This document shows positions 11,747 to 22,323 of a stretch of 64,000 bases of DNA, piece by piece. Each line of letters starts with the position of its first letter. Position 1 is the first letter of the stretch. Made by a program: the position numbers and the translations under genes. The notes under the pieces are model-generated. The model saw only the letters and a list, made by a program, of their open reading frames with translations. It made no database searches and was not told where the DNA came from. Source of the stretch: Apiotrichum sp. Y4204 (lineage: Eukaryota; Basidiomycota; Tremellomycetes; Trichosporonales; Trichosporonaceae); assembly GCA_025531455.1 (NCBI GenBank), contig JAMYHL010000006.1:558001-622000 (forward strand). The letters run 5' to 3'.

Positions 11747-12649
11747 ATGGGCTCAGCAGCATCAAAGGGCGCACGCAGACTACCAAAGACGGCGCCGACG
11801 ACGACGCGGGCGGCGCCCGCCGCACCGCGCCCCCCGCCGGAGGCGTATGCGGAGGCACAGCCTGGTCCAAAACGCAATATCGAGTATGGCGGGATGGGAC
11901 GTGAGACGGCTGCCGGACCGAAGGGCGGGATGGAAGGGGCGCCGTTCAGTGGCGAGAAGGATGAGCGTGAGTGTATATTCGAGCTATATCCGCCTGTTCG
12001 TGAGCTCGTTGATGGCTGACGGCAGGGATCATGCAGGACGCGATGGACCCGCAGTTCATGGCCAACCTCCAGAAAATGGGACAGGTGCAGGTACCTGCGG
12101 CGCCGCAGATGGCAGTGAGTAGACAGGCGATGGATACGTCAACTCTCCATGATCCGTCGTTATGCCAGTCAGCTAACCACAGCCATCCATGGCGCAGCGC
12201 ACGCTCTCAGCCCGGAAGAAGGAGTACACCTCTCCAACGGCGCTCCCGCCCCCCGGGACAGCGACGATGGCGATGATGACCGAGCTGCTTGACACACTCA
12301 AGACGCTTCCTCCGCATGCGGACCCCGAGCCGTGGTACAAGCACTACGGGCTGCGGTCCGAGGACATGGCTGCCGTCAGGCGGTGGGTCAACTCGCCCAG
12401 CATCGACGGCACTGAGAAGGTCACGATAGAGGACGCGCAAAACCAGACTGTCATGCAGAGTATCGAAATGAAGGTGAGTGTTTTTAGGCTGTGTTCTGGG
12501 CGATTTCCGGAGGTCCAGACCCGCTGAGCTATGTGTTTTGGCATTGAGCTCGCGCGAGCTTCAACGGACGGATTTACATCGCTCGAGAGCCATACTGATG
12601 GCAGGCAATCTGGGTCGACGGAAAGGACAAGGGCGCGCGGAAGATCTAG
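11747..12649 (+). CDS. Hypothetical protein with N-myristoylation-type start
   Basis: Four exons: 11747-11966, 12026-12114, 12183-12473, 12605-12649, giving 214 residues. I do not recognise a named family. It opens MGSAASKGARR: Gly2, Ser6 and a following Lys/Arg match an N-myristoylation signal, suggesting membrane attachment (inference). The first 60 residues are Pro/Ala-rich. The middle (MDPQFMANLQKMGQVQVP) and the C-terminal part (EPWYKHYGLRSEDMAAVRRWVNSP, ending GKDKGARKI) look structured and conserved rather than low-complexity. The frame is intact over four exons with good splice sites. Converges on SWC5. Confidence 0.75.
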
Positions 12650-12849
12650 ACATGCTGTACAGTACCAATGCATCCTCACTCATATCATGCCTGATGCTGG
12701 GTATCGGGAGTTGTGCTGTGGAGTCTACTACTGTTGCGGACTGTGTCGCGCTATCCGTCTGCCAGATATAGCTGGCGACTATGATTAATCAACTTAGAAT
12801 CTGGTGTGCTTGGGTGAGTGGGCATGTCCTCACGTCCCTTCCCTCGCTC

Positions 12850-13737
12850 TCACTGCCTCCTCCTTCCCCCACTCCCACCACCATTTCCCATCCCCGCACG
12901 GCGCTCTCCCACCCGATCGAGGAACGCCTGTTTCTCGAGGAAGCCGCCGGAGCGGCGATTCTGCGCCACCTCCTCGGCAAGCTTGGTCTCCTTGGTCATG
13001 TGCGAGTTCCAATCCATCTGCGACTGGTATGTCAGCTCAAAGGCGAGGCGCCTAGCTCACCTTCTCCAGCGTGGTCATCTTCTTCCCCGCGTCGATGGCC
13101 GCTGCCATGGCCTCGAGCGACTGGCGCGGACGCTTGCGCATCGGTCGGCGGAGCGGCGGCCCCGGTGCTGTCGGTGCGGAGGGTGTAGTGTCGGTGGGAT
13201 TACTTGAGGGATTACTCGGCGCGGAGCCGTTGGCCTCTGCCGGTGCTTCTGGTGTCGCCACCGACGCAGAATCCCCATTGGCAGCGTATTTGACGGCATC
13301 GGGGTGGTCTTTCGGAAGCATGACCGTCTCACTGGGAGTTAGCCTCAGCTCAGAACCAGCACGTACAAGATAGTCTCCCCAGCGAACCGTCGCGGTCTCC
13401 GGACCTCGACCATCTCCGCTTTCTCCTCCTCCTTCTTGGTCTCCTTGCCACCAGGTGGTGCGCGCGCTTCCTCCTGCATAAGGCGAAACGCCTCAGCGGC
13501 ACGGCGCTTCCTCTCCGCAGCCTCCGCCTCGGCCGCCTCGGCCTTCAGGCGCCGCACGTCGTCGTCTTCCTCCTCGCCGCCCGAGTCCGAGTCTGAATCC
13601 GAGTCCGAATCCGACCCTGCCCCGCGGACGCGCTTCCCCTTCGCGCTTTTCGCGCCCTTCGGCTTCGCGGTAGGGACAAAGTCACCGTCAGCCTCGTCGT
13701 CGGAGGGGCCCAGGTCGGCGGTCGCGAGCGTTGACAT
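12850..13737 (-). CDS. SWC5: SWR1-complex protein Swc5 (BCNT domain)
   Basis: Subunit of the remodeller that exchanges H2A.Z for H2A. Three exons in transcript order: 13367-13737, 13061-13331, 12850-13023, giving 271 residues. The N terminus is acidic with an SDSDSDSDS run and Glu/Asp blocks, followed by a charged helix (RLKAEAAEAEAAERKRR). The C-terminal BCNT domain begins at about residue 205 with TTLEKSQMDWNSHMTKE and ends SGGFLEKQAFLDRV, which is diagnostic for Swc5/CFDP1. The tail after the domain is short, Gly/Arg-rich. The acidic N terminus is the known histone-contact region in the family. Confidence 0.92.
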
Positions 13738-14196
13738 TGTGTGTGGGATTATGTTGGCAGAGATCGGAGGAGAGAAAAGTCAAAATTCCGTCGCGTGCTC
13801 CCTTTTATTTGTGTGCCTTCCCCCCCTCTTTATTAAGCAGACTGTTTTTGTCAACAATTCGGACTGGTCCGCTTTGGTCCTGGTCTCAAGCGAAGGGGAA
13901 CGGAAGTATATTTTTCGTCGTTGCTGGAGATCCGCGCATCAGGCACGGGCCAGCCATGTGTGGTGCTGTCGGGACGCGACTGTTGTTTTGGGTATGACAC
14001 TGGCAGCCTAGCTGCAGCGCTGGCTGAGAGGGGCTGGATGCTCGGATGGCCAAAAGATCAAAACAACACACCCTCGACTCCCGTTGTTGTCGACAATCTC
14101 CTTCCTTCTCAGCTCACACACACTCTCTGTCACTCTTGTCCATTTCATTTATATTATCACACACTAGACTGCCTTTCTTGTGTCTCACTCGCCACC
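13738..14196. promoter_or_regulatory. Divergent upstream region, SWC5 / MOB1
   Basis: Promoter space for two divergent genes. A C/T-rich plus-strand stretch (14075-14195) precedes the MOB1 start codon. Nothing else was recognised. Confidence 0.4.
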
Positions 14197-15427
14197 ATGT
14201 CCACCCTCTTCAACCTGTGCGTTGCCCGCGCCAGAGTAAACATGCTGACAGCGCAGTAAGAGCAACCAGTCGCGGAGTGAGTGATATTCCTTCCCTGCAC
14301 ACTCCCTCCGTAATCTGGGCGACAACGCAGAGTGAAGAGCAGCAGTTGTGTAACTCCTATTCTTTCGGCTGTCCTTTGATGATGCACTTGCGCCAACGTG
14401 CTACTCAGTTCCTCTTCTTTAGCACCAACATGAGGCCCTCGTGTCATCAGCCCGACCCATACCTTTCCCTTGGCCGTTGCTCACACTCCCAGCATTCAAG
14501 CCGAAGAAGGTCGCCGAGGGGACCAAGCAGTGGCAGCTTAAGCAGTATGCCCAGCAGACTCTTGTGAGCTTCCAGATTGGCGTTGAGCTCACATCAGGGA
14601 GCGGGAAATCTTCGTACCGCCGTTCAGCTGCCCGAAGGCGAAGACCTCCAGGAATGGATTGCCGTCCATGGTGAGTGGAGATGAGAATCTGATGCGGTCA
14701 TCTACCGCAACTCTGGCCATGGTGATAGAGCTGCCATGCACTCCAGAATATCTGCTCACAACAGTCGTTGACTTCTTCAACCACATCAACATTCTGTACG
14801 GCACGATCTCCGAGTTCTGCACGCCCTCCGAGTGCCCGATCATGAACGCCGGCCCCAAGTACGAGTTTTACTGGGAGGACGGCGAGACGTACAAGAAGCC
14901 CACGCACCTGAGCGCGCCGGCGTATGTCGAGGCGCTTATGACCTGGACGCAGAGCATCATCGACGACGAGAAGGTCTTCCCCCAGCGCATTGGTGTCAAG
15001 TTTCCGCCGACATTTATAAACACCGCCAAGACCATTCTCCGCCGTCTCTTCCGTGTCTATGCGCACATTTACCACTCGCACTTTGACCAGGTGTGCGCCC
15101 TTGGTGTCGAAGGTAGGTCCTGGCTTGATCGTGAAAGGATCTCTTGCTCCACGGCTGCTTCCTATGGGTGCAGCTTGCGTTTTCACCCATTATGCGCGTG
15201 GCTTTCTCGGTGACAACGGATAACTCTCTTCTCGACTGTCTGTCCATCCGCATCTGCTCTTCCCACGCCTTCCCTCTGCCTCCTATCGCTGACCTACAGC
15301 TCACCTCAACACAAACTACCGGCACTTCCTGCTCTTCGTCGACGAATTCTCGCTTCTGAGCGACCGCGACCTCGTTCCTCTCGAGGACTTCAACAAGACC
15401 ATTCTCGAGGAGACCCCGAGGAAGTAA
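14197..15427 (+). CDS. MOB1: MOB kinase activator Mob1
   Basis: Coactivator of NDR/LATS kinases in the mitotic exit/septation network. Six exons: 14197-14216, 14257-14276, 14493-14563, 14598-14670, 14765-15112, 15300-15427, giving 219 residues, the usual length. The first two exons are 20 bases each and encode MSTLFNLKSNQSR. They were placed because they give the expected N terminus before FKPKKVAEGTKQWQL. Zinc ligands are C80, C85, H162 and H167 (EFCTPSEC and AHIYHSH). LPEGEDLQEWIAVH and NTNYRHFLLFVDEF are family signatures. The match is near full length, so Mob1 is favoured over Mob2. Confidence 0.95.
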
Positions 15428-16080
15428 TCCATTTCCGGGATCTTGAGCATGACATTGTGGATACTCTGCATCCAGACATCCGCCTCATTCTCGTTTTGCA
15501 ATCTCGCCCCACCATGCCAGTGGGACGCATTTGACTCTGGCGGCGCGACACTGGCCGCTCTTGTGGCATGTGTCCTTTGGCTGCTTTGTACACGTAGGAG
15601 TTATGCACGTCACGATAACGATATGTGGATTGTACTTCTGACTCAGGAAGAGTCGGGCTGAGCCTCGGAAGGGTCAGGCCTCTGTTTGCTTCATCAGGAG
15701 ACAGATGCGCAACTGATATCCCGACCTCTGCCACCGTGACCCGAGCCAGCCCGAGGACAGCCGGTGCTAGAGGGAAGGCCATATGGGAATCTGGCTATAG
15801 CATCGGCATGGCTGTATCATATTCTTCGAGCCACCCCTGTCTCTTAAGTGTTGCAAGCTCTGCATCTCAACGGGTCACAATATCACACAAGTTATGATGC
15901 ATTTGCCTTTGACTTCTACTGATTTATGCTTGCTTCTGACTTTGGAACTACCTAGAATGGTCGGTGGCAGGGCCACGGACGGTGCTTGTTGTAATTGTCG
16001 GAACGGAACGGGGACCATTGTCGGATGGAGACCGACACGAATACGGCTACTGGACGGCCTGCTGTGCGAAGCCACGTCCA
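15428..16080. other. Intergenic between convergent MOB1 and Gag-like gene
   Basis: Convergent 3' flanks. I see no open frame of substance, no RNA gene and no obvious terminal repeat of a retroelement. Confidence 0.45.
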
Positions 16081-16629
16081 CTAGTCGTACCTGTTCTCCT
16101 GCTCCTTGAGGACTGGGGGGTGGAGCTTCTCGTCGAGCTTGATGACCTTGTCGGTAAAAGACTCGTACGCCATCTTCCAGTCCCAGTCGGTGCTCATGAG
16201 CGCGTCTTTAATATCGTCCTTGAGGCCGCGGTAGTACCACTTGTTCTTCTTGCTCGGGTCGTTTCCCCAGTCGACGTCCTTGGCGTACTCGTCAAAGCGC
16301 GCAGTGTAGCTCTTGGCGTTACCGTGCTGTTTGAGCTTCTTGACCTGGGTGAATGCGGTGGCCTTCTTGTCCGGGTTGCCAAAGCGTCCGGTAATGTCCT
16401 CGCGGAAACGGGCCCAGCTCTGCTGCGACTCGGGGTGGTCGATCGCCCACTTGAGCGCCGCGCCGCGCAGGTGGGACGTTGCGAGGATGACCTTGGTGGT
16501 GTCGGACGAAAAGGTCTCGGGCTGGTGCCGGAACGTGCGCTCCAGCTCGCTCAGGAAAGGACCGAGCTTGCCGTTCTTCCCGCTGAACTGTTCGGGGAGC
16601 GAGTCGAACTCGCTGTCAGAGCCGCTCAT
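16081..16629 (-). CDS. Stand-alone Gag capsid-like protein (domesticated or relic)
   Basis: A single uninterrupted exon of 182 residues. From about residue 14 to 172 it follows the Ty3/gypsy-type Gag capsid pattern: FSGKNGKLGPFLSELERTF, then SHLRGAALKWAID, W-x-x-F-x-x-x-I-x-x-x-FG, LKQHGNAKSYTARFDEYA, and YYRGLKDDIKDAL ending VIKLDEKLHPP. There is no CCHC zinc knuckle after the capsid and no protease, reverse transcriptase or integrase in the flanks. The frame is intact, and a GA-rich plus-strand tract at 16740-16800 (pyrimidine-rich in the gene sense) lies upstream, as for other genes here. An exapted Gag gene or an intact fragment of a retroelement are the two readings. The role is unknown. 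Confidence 0.8.
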   Translation of the reverse strand: MSGSDSEFDSLPEQFSGKNGKLGPFLSELERTFRHQPETFSSDTTKVILATSHLRGAALKWAIDHPESQQSWARFREDITGRFGNPDKKATAFTQVKKLKQHGNAKSYTARFDEYAKDVDWGNDPSKKNKWYYRGLKDDIKDALMSTDWDWKMAYESFTDKVIKLDEKLHPPVLKEQENRYD

Positions 16630-17319
16630 CTTGAAATGCTGTTGAAATTGGGGATGGGGCTAGACACTGGCCGTCAGTATCCTGCGGGTATCGGTACGCT
16701 TTTGTTACCCACGTATTGATCTGTCTAGTGTTGGATTGATGAAGGCGTGGATGTGAGAGATGGAGATAGTGAGAGGATGGGAGATAGAGAGATCAAGAGG
16801 CACACGAGCGGATCAAATAGCCGCGCCAGCACGCTGGTCCATGCTGCCCAGTATCGCCTAGCGGCTTTCACTGGTCGTTGGACCCCCCGCGATAGGAGTG
16901 ATAGACGGCGCTGTTGATCGACTCGGATGTGGCGCTCGCCGCCAGCAGCATGGCAGCAGACAGCGTCTACCCCATATCATCGTGTGGGCCCCGCCCCATT
17001 GTGTGCCATTGTAGGCCTGGATGGGCATTGTTTGACGTCACTAGCGCACTTGGACGATCATGTGATCGTCCCCTCGCCCTGAGTCACGTGATAATGGATA
17101 TGGTGGATACGTGAGGCTGTCCACACGTGTAAGTTGCGCTAGGTCTGCGTGGCTATCGGAGATCAGCGCAGTTCAGCCCGGAGCGCCACTTTAACCGCCT
17201 TGCTTTGGCCGCCCGGCTATGAGCCACGCCGAGCCCACCCCCACGCTCGACTCTCGCGCGACCGAACTCCGCAATTCACAACTTGCTCTTTCTCTCCGTA
17301 TCTCTCACCACCGCTCGTA
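16630..17319. promoter_or_regulatory. Divergent upstream region, Gag-like gene / PEX10
   Basis: Contains two E-boxes: TCACGTGA at 17084-17091 and CACGTG at 17124-17129, plus a GA-rich tract near 16740-16800. The sites lie 235 and 196 bases before the PEX10 start, and could serve either gene. Confidence 0.45.
17084..17129. promoter_or_regulatory. E-box pair upstream of PEX10
   Basis: TCACGTGA (17084-17091) and CACGTG (17124-17129, within ACACGTGT) lie 38 bases apart in the divergent promoter of PEX10 and the Gag-like gene. Candidate bHLH sites; binding not shown. Confidence 0.4.
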
Positions 17320-18551
17320 ATGGACAGCGCGCACGCCGTCTTCCAGAGCATCACACAGGCGTCCGCAGCCGCCGCTGCCCCGGCGCCGGCGGACCCGTAC
17401 GCGCGTCTCGAGCCAGACGCCGCGTCCCAGGCCCAGATCCGTGAGTCAGCTCTGTAAGATGCCGGGAACGTGAGCTGACCGCAGTGAGGGCACACCAGCG
17501 CGATGCGTCCCAGGTCGGACGGCTGACAGAGCTCGTGTCCGAGCTTCTCCGTTCACTTGCTGGTGAGTTGACTTATTAGTTGGGTGTCAACTCGCTGACG
17601 GCAGGCACCCGATGGCTCGCCCACAGACAAACGATCATCGACCTGGCGGTCCGCGCAGTATACCTTCTCTTGACATTTGGCCGTGGAAAACAGACGCTCG
17701 GAGAGGAGTACACTGATATTCTGCCCAATGTCCGCTCCCAGCGCCTGCCTCCTACCAGGCGAGTGAGTAGATGCGTAGAGACAGCTTCTCCTCCCGTATC
17801 TGAAGCTGACATATCCAGCGCCGTTTTCTCACCATCTTCCTCCTCCTTCTCCCATCAGCACTCACCTCCCCATCAGCGCTGCAGTACATGCGCGGCGACC
17901 CGTATGACGACTCGCGCTGGGCCCGCGTAAAGGGCAAGCTCATCTCCTTCCTCGAGAGTCCCCTCGGACAGAGCTTGCCTGAGATCCACCTCGTCCTTTT
18001 CATGTTCGGCGGCAAGTTCTACGAGTTTGCGCGCCGCCTGACCGGACTCGGATACGTGAGCTAAAATCTCCCCTTTAAGCTGACCCCAGATCTCGGACCT
18101 GCCGCCCCGTCCACCAGAAGCCCGTGCGCCGTCCTACGAGCCGCTCGGCTTCCTTATGGCCCTCCCCCTGCTATACCGCCTCTTTCCACGCGGTGCGGGC
18201 ACTGCTGCACCCGCGCCGTCCTCGACGGCTGCGTCAATAATGCCGAAAGAAAAGGAGTTTGGCCCGAAGCCCGTCGCGGCACCCGAGGACTCGGTGGTGG
18301 TCACCCCGGGAATGGACTACGACGCACCAAACACATATCTCGACGAGGAGGCGCGCGAGCTCCCCGAGCGCCAGTGCACGCTTTGCCTCGAGCCGCGCGG
18401 CACCGGCGAGGGGTCGGGCGGCACGACGGCGGTGACCGAGTGCGGGCATATCTTCTGCTGGGGCTGCCTCGGCGGACTCGACAAAATGGAGTGCCCGCTT
18501 TGCCGCCAGTCGCTGCGCATGGAGCGCCTCGTCGCCGCGTACAACCTGTAG
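17320..18551 (+). CDS. PEX10: Peroxisome biogenesis factor 10 (RING E3 peroxin)
   Basis: Part of the Pex2/Pex10/Pex12 ubiquitin ligase in the peroxisomal membrane that recycles the import receptor Pex5. Five exons: 17320-17440, 17485-17562, 17605-17762, 17819-18055, 18090-18551, giving 351 residues. The N-terminal part has the peroxin pattern AHQRDASQVGRLTELV, RAVYLLLTFGRGKQTLGEEYTDI and hydrophobic membrane segments (RRFLTIFLLLLPSAL; IHLVLFMFGGKFYEFARRLTGLGY). The C-terminal C3HC4 RING has C294, C297, C316, H318, C321, C324, C333 and C336, all present. RING spacing is expanded by a Gly/Thr-rich loop after C297. Order and RING type favour Pex10 over Pex12 or Pex2. Confidence 0.92.
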
Positions 18552-19391
18552 ACAGGGATGGATTAATGGATTGACTACACAGCCGATTTCAAGCTCTTAC
18601 ACAACAGGTGCATTTCGCAGATATGTTTTTCCATGGTTTCAAACATCCCGTGACTCAGTTCACAATTGTGCTCGGCGTTCTGATATTTTGCGGCGCGGGA
18701 TATCTGTCCACGGCGATATGCGGCGGCATCCAACAATGAGACTCACACCGCACCTCGCCGGCTTCGCACCGTGTCTGACATTCGTGGCACAACCACAATG
18801 GCGATCAATGAGGAAAATCATTGATGGAGAATCATAAATTGATCATTCCGGTTACTCATCTGACACTGATGGCTGAGGGTGCGAAATGGGTGCGAGCACT
18901 GATAACGAGAACAGAAAGTGCCACAGTTCTTGGATGCGAGCGGGCCACACACAGGAATAATCCGCACACACACACACACACATCCACGGATGGTGGATGG
19001 AAGACGAGAGACGCGTCTTGCCAGCATATGCATGCTGAGAGCTGAGAGCAAGCAGCCTGCTGCTCACCCTACCGCTATTCTGCAGCTTACTCTTGTTAAT
19101 TCACGACTCCCAACTCCTACCTCTGTTTCCTCTTCTTTCAACTCCCAGCTCTCAACCTCTTAACACTTATCTCTCTTCCTCTCTTCCTCACAAACAATCC
19201 ATTTCCCAACTCCTCTCGCACTCACCCAGTTCCTCTAGCTCTCTCTCAACTTCCCTCGCTCCCTCACTCTGCGTTTACTAACCCTCTTCCTCTCCACCTC
19301 CCACTCCCCCACCTTTACACAATTTCATTGCCGCACCCATCCTACAACCTCTTCTCTACAACTCTATCCCATCCAGCTAGCGTCTTTCACG
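18552..19391. promoter_or_regulatory. Intergenic with CA repeat and long pyrimidine-rich leader
   Basis: A (CA)n microsatellite lies at about 18964-18982. From about 19105 to 19390 the plus strand is strongly C/T-rich, directly ahead of the start codon at 19392, which suggests a pyrimidine-rich core promoter or leader. Confidence 0.45.
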
Positions 19392-22323
19392 ATGCTCGTG
19401 CCCTTTCCTTCGTGCATCACAGAGCTGGGCCTCTTAGCTCGCTACCCCGAGCTCCGCCGCCTCCACAGGGAACACGGCGGAATCACCACCCCTTGCGAAC
19501 AGTCAGTCCTTGAGGCCTGCGGCGAACTCGCCCTCCTTATCCACGACTTTGAGCTCTCCTCCGAGGATCATGCAGACGTGGGCGCGTGGCTCGGTCGCCT
19601 TGAGAGCAGTCTGGGCCTGACCCCCCAGAACTCTGTTAATGGCAAGGTACGTGTTGATTTTTTTTCTGTTTGGTTGTTTATTTGGCCCGCTGTCGGGTGT
19701 GTGTGTGTTTACTTTTTGGTTGACAACAGGATAACGTCGCCCGTTCCCGCCGCCACAATCCATTCTTCCGCTCCGCTCTCTACGAGAGCTCCCCTCTCGA
19801 CTTCTCCGCCCACTGGGAGAGTACCCCGAAGAAGGACAAGAGCAAGAATAGCAGCAGCACTGCGGCCGAGGACAAGATTGACACGGAGAGCGAAGTCGGA
19901 CGCGCAATTACGGCGAGTGTTCGTATCGACCCCGAAGCCGCAGCCCAGGTCCCCATCCCAGAGTATTCCGGCAGAAGCGTGCGCTTCTCGAACGATGTGC
20001 TGGTGGGCACCGCACCCGACGTGAACCGCGAGCCGTATGAGCCAACCGAATCACATGACCGTCGCCCCTCCGTCAGCTCGACCGGCAGCCTCCGCCTTCC
20101 CTCCGTTCCTCTGCGCAAGTCTTCTCGCGGCGCGCTGCGCAACTTTGCATCCACCAACAACCTCCGCGCGCCCGGCGAACCGGGCTCCTCGACCAGCCTC
20201 TTTGCGGCTTTCAAGAATCGTGCCGCCGCGATTGGCAGCTTCTTCCCTTCAGCAAGCAATCCTAGCTCCAATGGCGCCAATAACTCGACAGTCAGCCTCC
20301 ACGCCTCGAATGGCGACGTTGACGGAGCTGCGACGAGCACCCTCTCGAGCGACAACACCAACGGCTCTGATAGCACCAACCTTAGTGGCAACACCAATTC
20401 CACCGCCAACATCCATTTCACTGGCAACACCAACTCGGCCAACAGCATCAACTCGGCTCGTAGCATCGATTCATCTGTTAACATCAACTCTGCCGGCAGC
20501 ACCAACTCCTCTGGCAATACCAGCTCTTCTGGCAGTACCGGCTTAACTGTCAACATCAATGCCGCCAATAGCCTTCTTACTTCTGGTGGCAGCATCCCCT
20601 CGTCAGCCAATCCCCTTTCCACCGCCCGCAGCCAGTCCTCCACTCACACCGTCACCCCTCTGTCGTATAATGACTACGGCCCTGGTCCCCTCCAGTGGCG
20701 GTCCACCTCCGCTACCACCTCCGTGAACTCCGAGTACTCCCAGAATTCAACCTCGTCAGGCTCGACCGTCAAGGCGCTCCGCATTCTGGGCGTGACCCCC
20801 GCCGAGGTCGGCGATGCGCTGGGCCCGAGCCCCGCCGCCCTCCACGAAACTGTCACGCCCGCCCACGACCCTGCTCTGCCGGTCCACGACCCTGCTCTGC
20901 CCGTCCACGACCCTGCTCTGCCGGTCCACGACCCTGCTCTGCTGGTCCACGACCCTGCTCCGCCGGTCCACGGCCCTGCTCCGCCGGTCCACGACCCTGC
21001 CTCGCCGGTCCACGACTCTGCCCCGCCGGTCCACGACCCTGCCACACCCGTCCGCGACCCCGTCACGAGCGTCCGCGACCCCGCCACGAGCCTCACCGAG
21101 TTTCCCACGCCGATTCGTGACGCGAACCCCGAGGTGCTCGAGCTCGCGGGCGCGCTCACGAACGTAATGGTGCAGTACCAGTACAATCTGCGCACCGACA
21201 TCGCGGCGTGTATGGCCGAGACTACGCGCTTGCTCCAGAACTTCAAGGAGGAGGTTATCCTTGCCGTCGTGGACGAATTCGCCAAGGAGCGCGCGCACAA
21301 GCTAGCTCTGTGCCGTCTCACGGGCAAAATGTAAGTACTGTCCGATCAAAAACGCAATGATACAGCCACCGTACTGACTTCAGCCCTCCTAACAGGGAGC
21401 CCGTCCCCGAGAAGCTCTTCGACTCAATCATGGAGGCCATGACACCGCCTAGGAAGAACAAGATTGCGACCCTTGCGGTCCCCAAGGGCAATAAGGCCGA
21501 GGCCGAGGGCGCATACCCCTCCCCGCTCACAGCGATCCCTGCGTCGGCGATTCTCAACACAAATGTTCCCCGCCGCCGTAGCCCTCTTCCCCCCACTCCT
21601 CCAGTGCCGACGAAGGCCCTCCCTGCCCCTCCGGCTTCTGAGTCACGTGAGTCGCGTGAGTCGCGCATCACCGACAGCCCTGCGCGCGGCGAGCGCATCT
21701 CCCGCTACGTCAACCAGGCCATTGAGAGGGCCAAGTGAGTTCAGTCTGCTTCATTTTCGTCCCCCTTGCTTTCCATGCTTTCCGGTTCGGGTTTACCGGT
21801 CACAGACCCTTGTCTGTCTCTGCTACATAGAAAAAGTGAAGCGCAACTCTCTTGAGACGCTCCCGTCTGACGTTTGGCGGGGTCGAACCGCCGACCTCAT
21901 GCGTAATACTGGATCCAGTGTTAAGCATGCGCTCTAACCAACTGAGCTAAATCGCCGATGACGACGGCATTCCGGAGCCTCTCCCGCGGGAAATCGCTGA
22001 CCAAAACAGGGCAAGGAACGTTCAGCGCCATGAGCAGGGCAGGCCCCTCGTCGAGGTGGGTGTGCCCAACTGCGTCGCGCCCAAGGAATGGCCGGTGAGT
22101 GTCGCATGAAGGGAGATGGGGAGTGACGGGCTGACCGCAGCGCATTACGTCCCTCGACACGATCAACAACATGTCCGACCAGGACGTGGCCAACTGGTTC
22201 GAGTTTTATACCGGCCGCCAGGCGGTTGGCGACATCCTCGGCCAGCGCATCGCCGTTGCCAATGCTGTCGGTCTCGACGTCAAGCCCGTCTGCTTTCCCA
22301 TCGATGAGGTCCTTTCGCGCTAA
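19392..22323 (+). CDS. Large repeat-containing protein of unknown function
   Basis: Five exons: 19392-19646, 19730-21330, 21396-21734, 22010-22094, 22141-22323, giving 820 residues in one frame. I recognise no family. The N terminus (residues 1-85) looks folded: ITELGLLARYPELRRLHREHGG and ACGELALLIHDFELSSEDHADVGAWL. The centre is Ser/Asn/Thr-rich with N-T-N and S-T-N triplets (about 20330-20560). Then comes a run of about eleven VHDPALP heptads (20861-21092). A helical block follows (MVQYQYNLRTDIAACMAETTR...FKEEVILAVVDEFAKERAHKLAL), then a Pro-rich part, and a conserved-looking end (NNMSDQDVANWFEFYTGRQAV...). Intron 21735-22009 contains an antisense tRNA gene. Role not inferable. Confidence 0.72.
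20861..21092 (+). repeat. Coding minisatellite, 21-base unit (heptad VHDPALP)
   Basis: About eleven tandem 21-base units, each beginning GTCCACGACCCTGC and encoding V-H-D-P-A-x-P with drift (VHGPAPP, VHDSAPP, VRDPVTS, VRDPATS towards the 3' end). The first few units are nearly identical at the DNA level, which indicates recent expansion. All units keep the reading frame of the host gene. Confidence 0.9.
21868..21956 (-). tRNA. tRNA-Val (anticodon AAC), with 15-base intron
   Basis: The minus strand reads acceptor GGCGATT, then TA, D-arm GCTC/GAGC around AGTTGGTTA, anticodon stem CATGC/GCATG, variable AGGTC, T-arm GGCGG-TTCGACC-CCGCC, acceptor AAACGTC and discriminator A. The anticodon loop region is 22 bases; removing 15 bases after TTAACA leaves a 7-base loop with anticodon AAC. 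The acceptor stem has one A-A mismatch (pair 5-68) and one G-U pair. The gene lies wholly within intron 21735-22009 of the opposite-strand protein gene. Confidence 0.88.

Noticed and set aside
16630..17319. Long terminal repeats flanking the Gag-like gene
   Set aside because: Comparing the flanks by eye (15428-16080 and 16630-17319) showed no matching direct repeats with TG...CA ends; an alignment would be needed to exclude weak ones.
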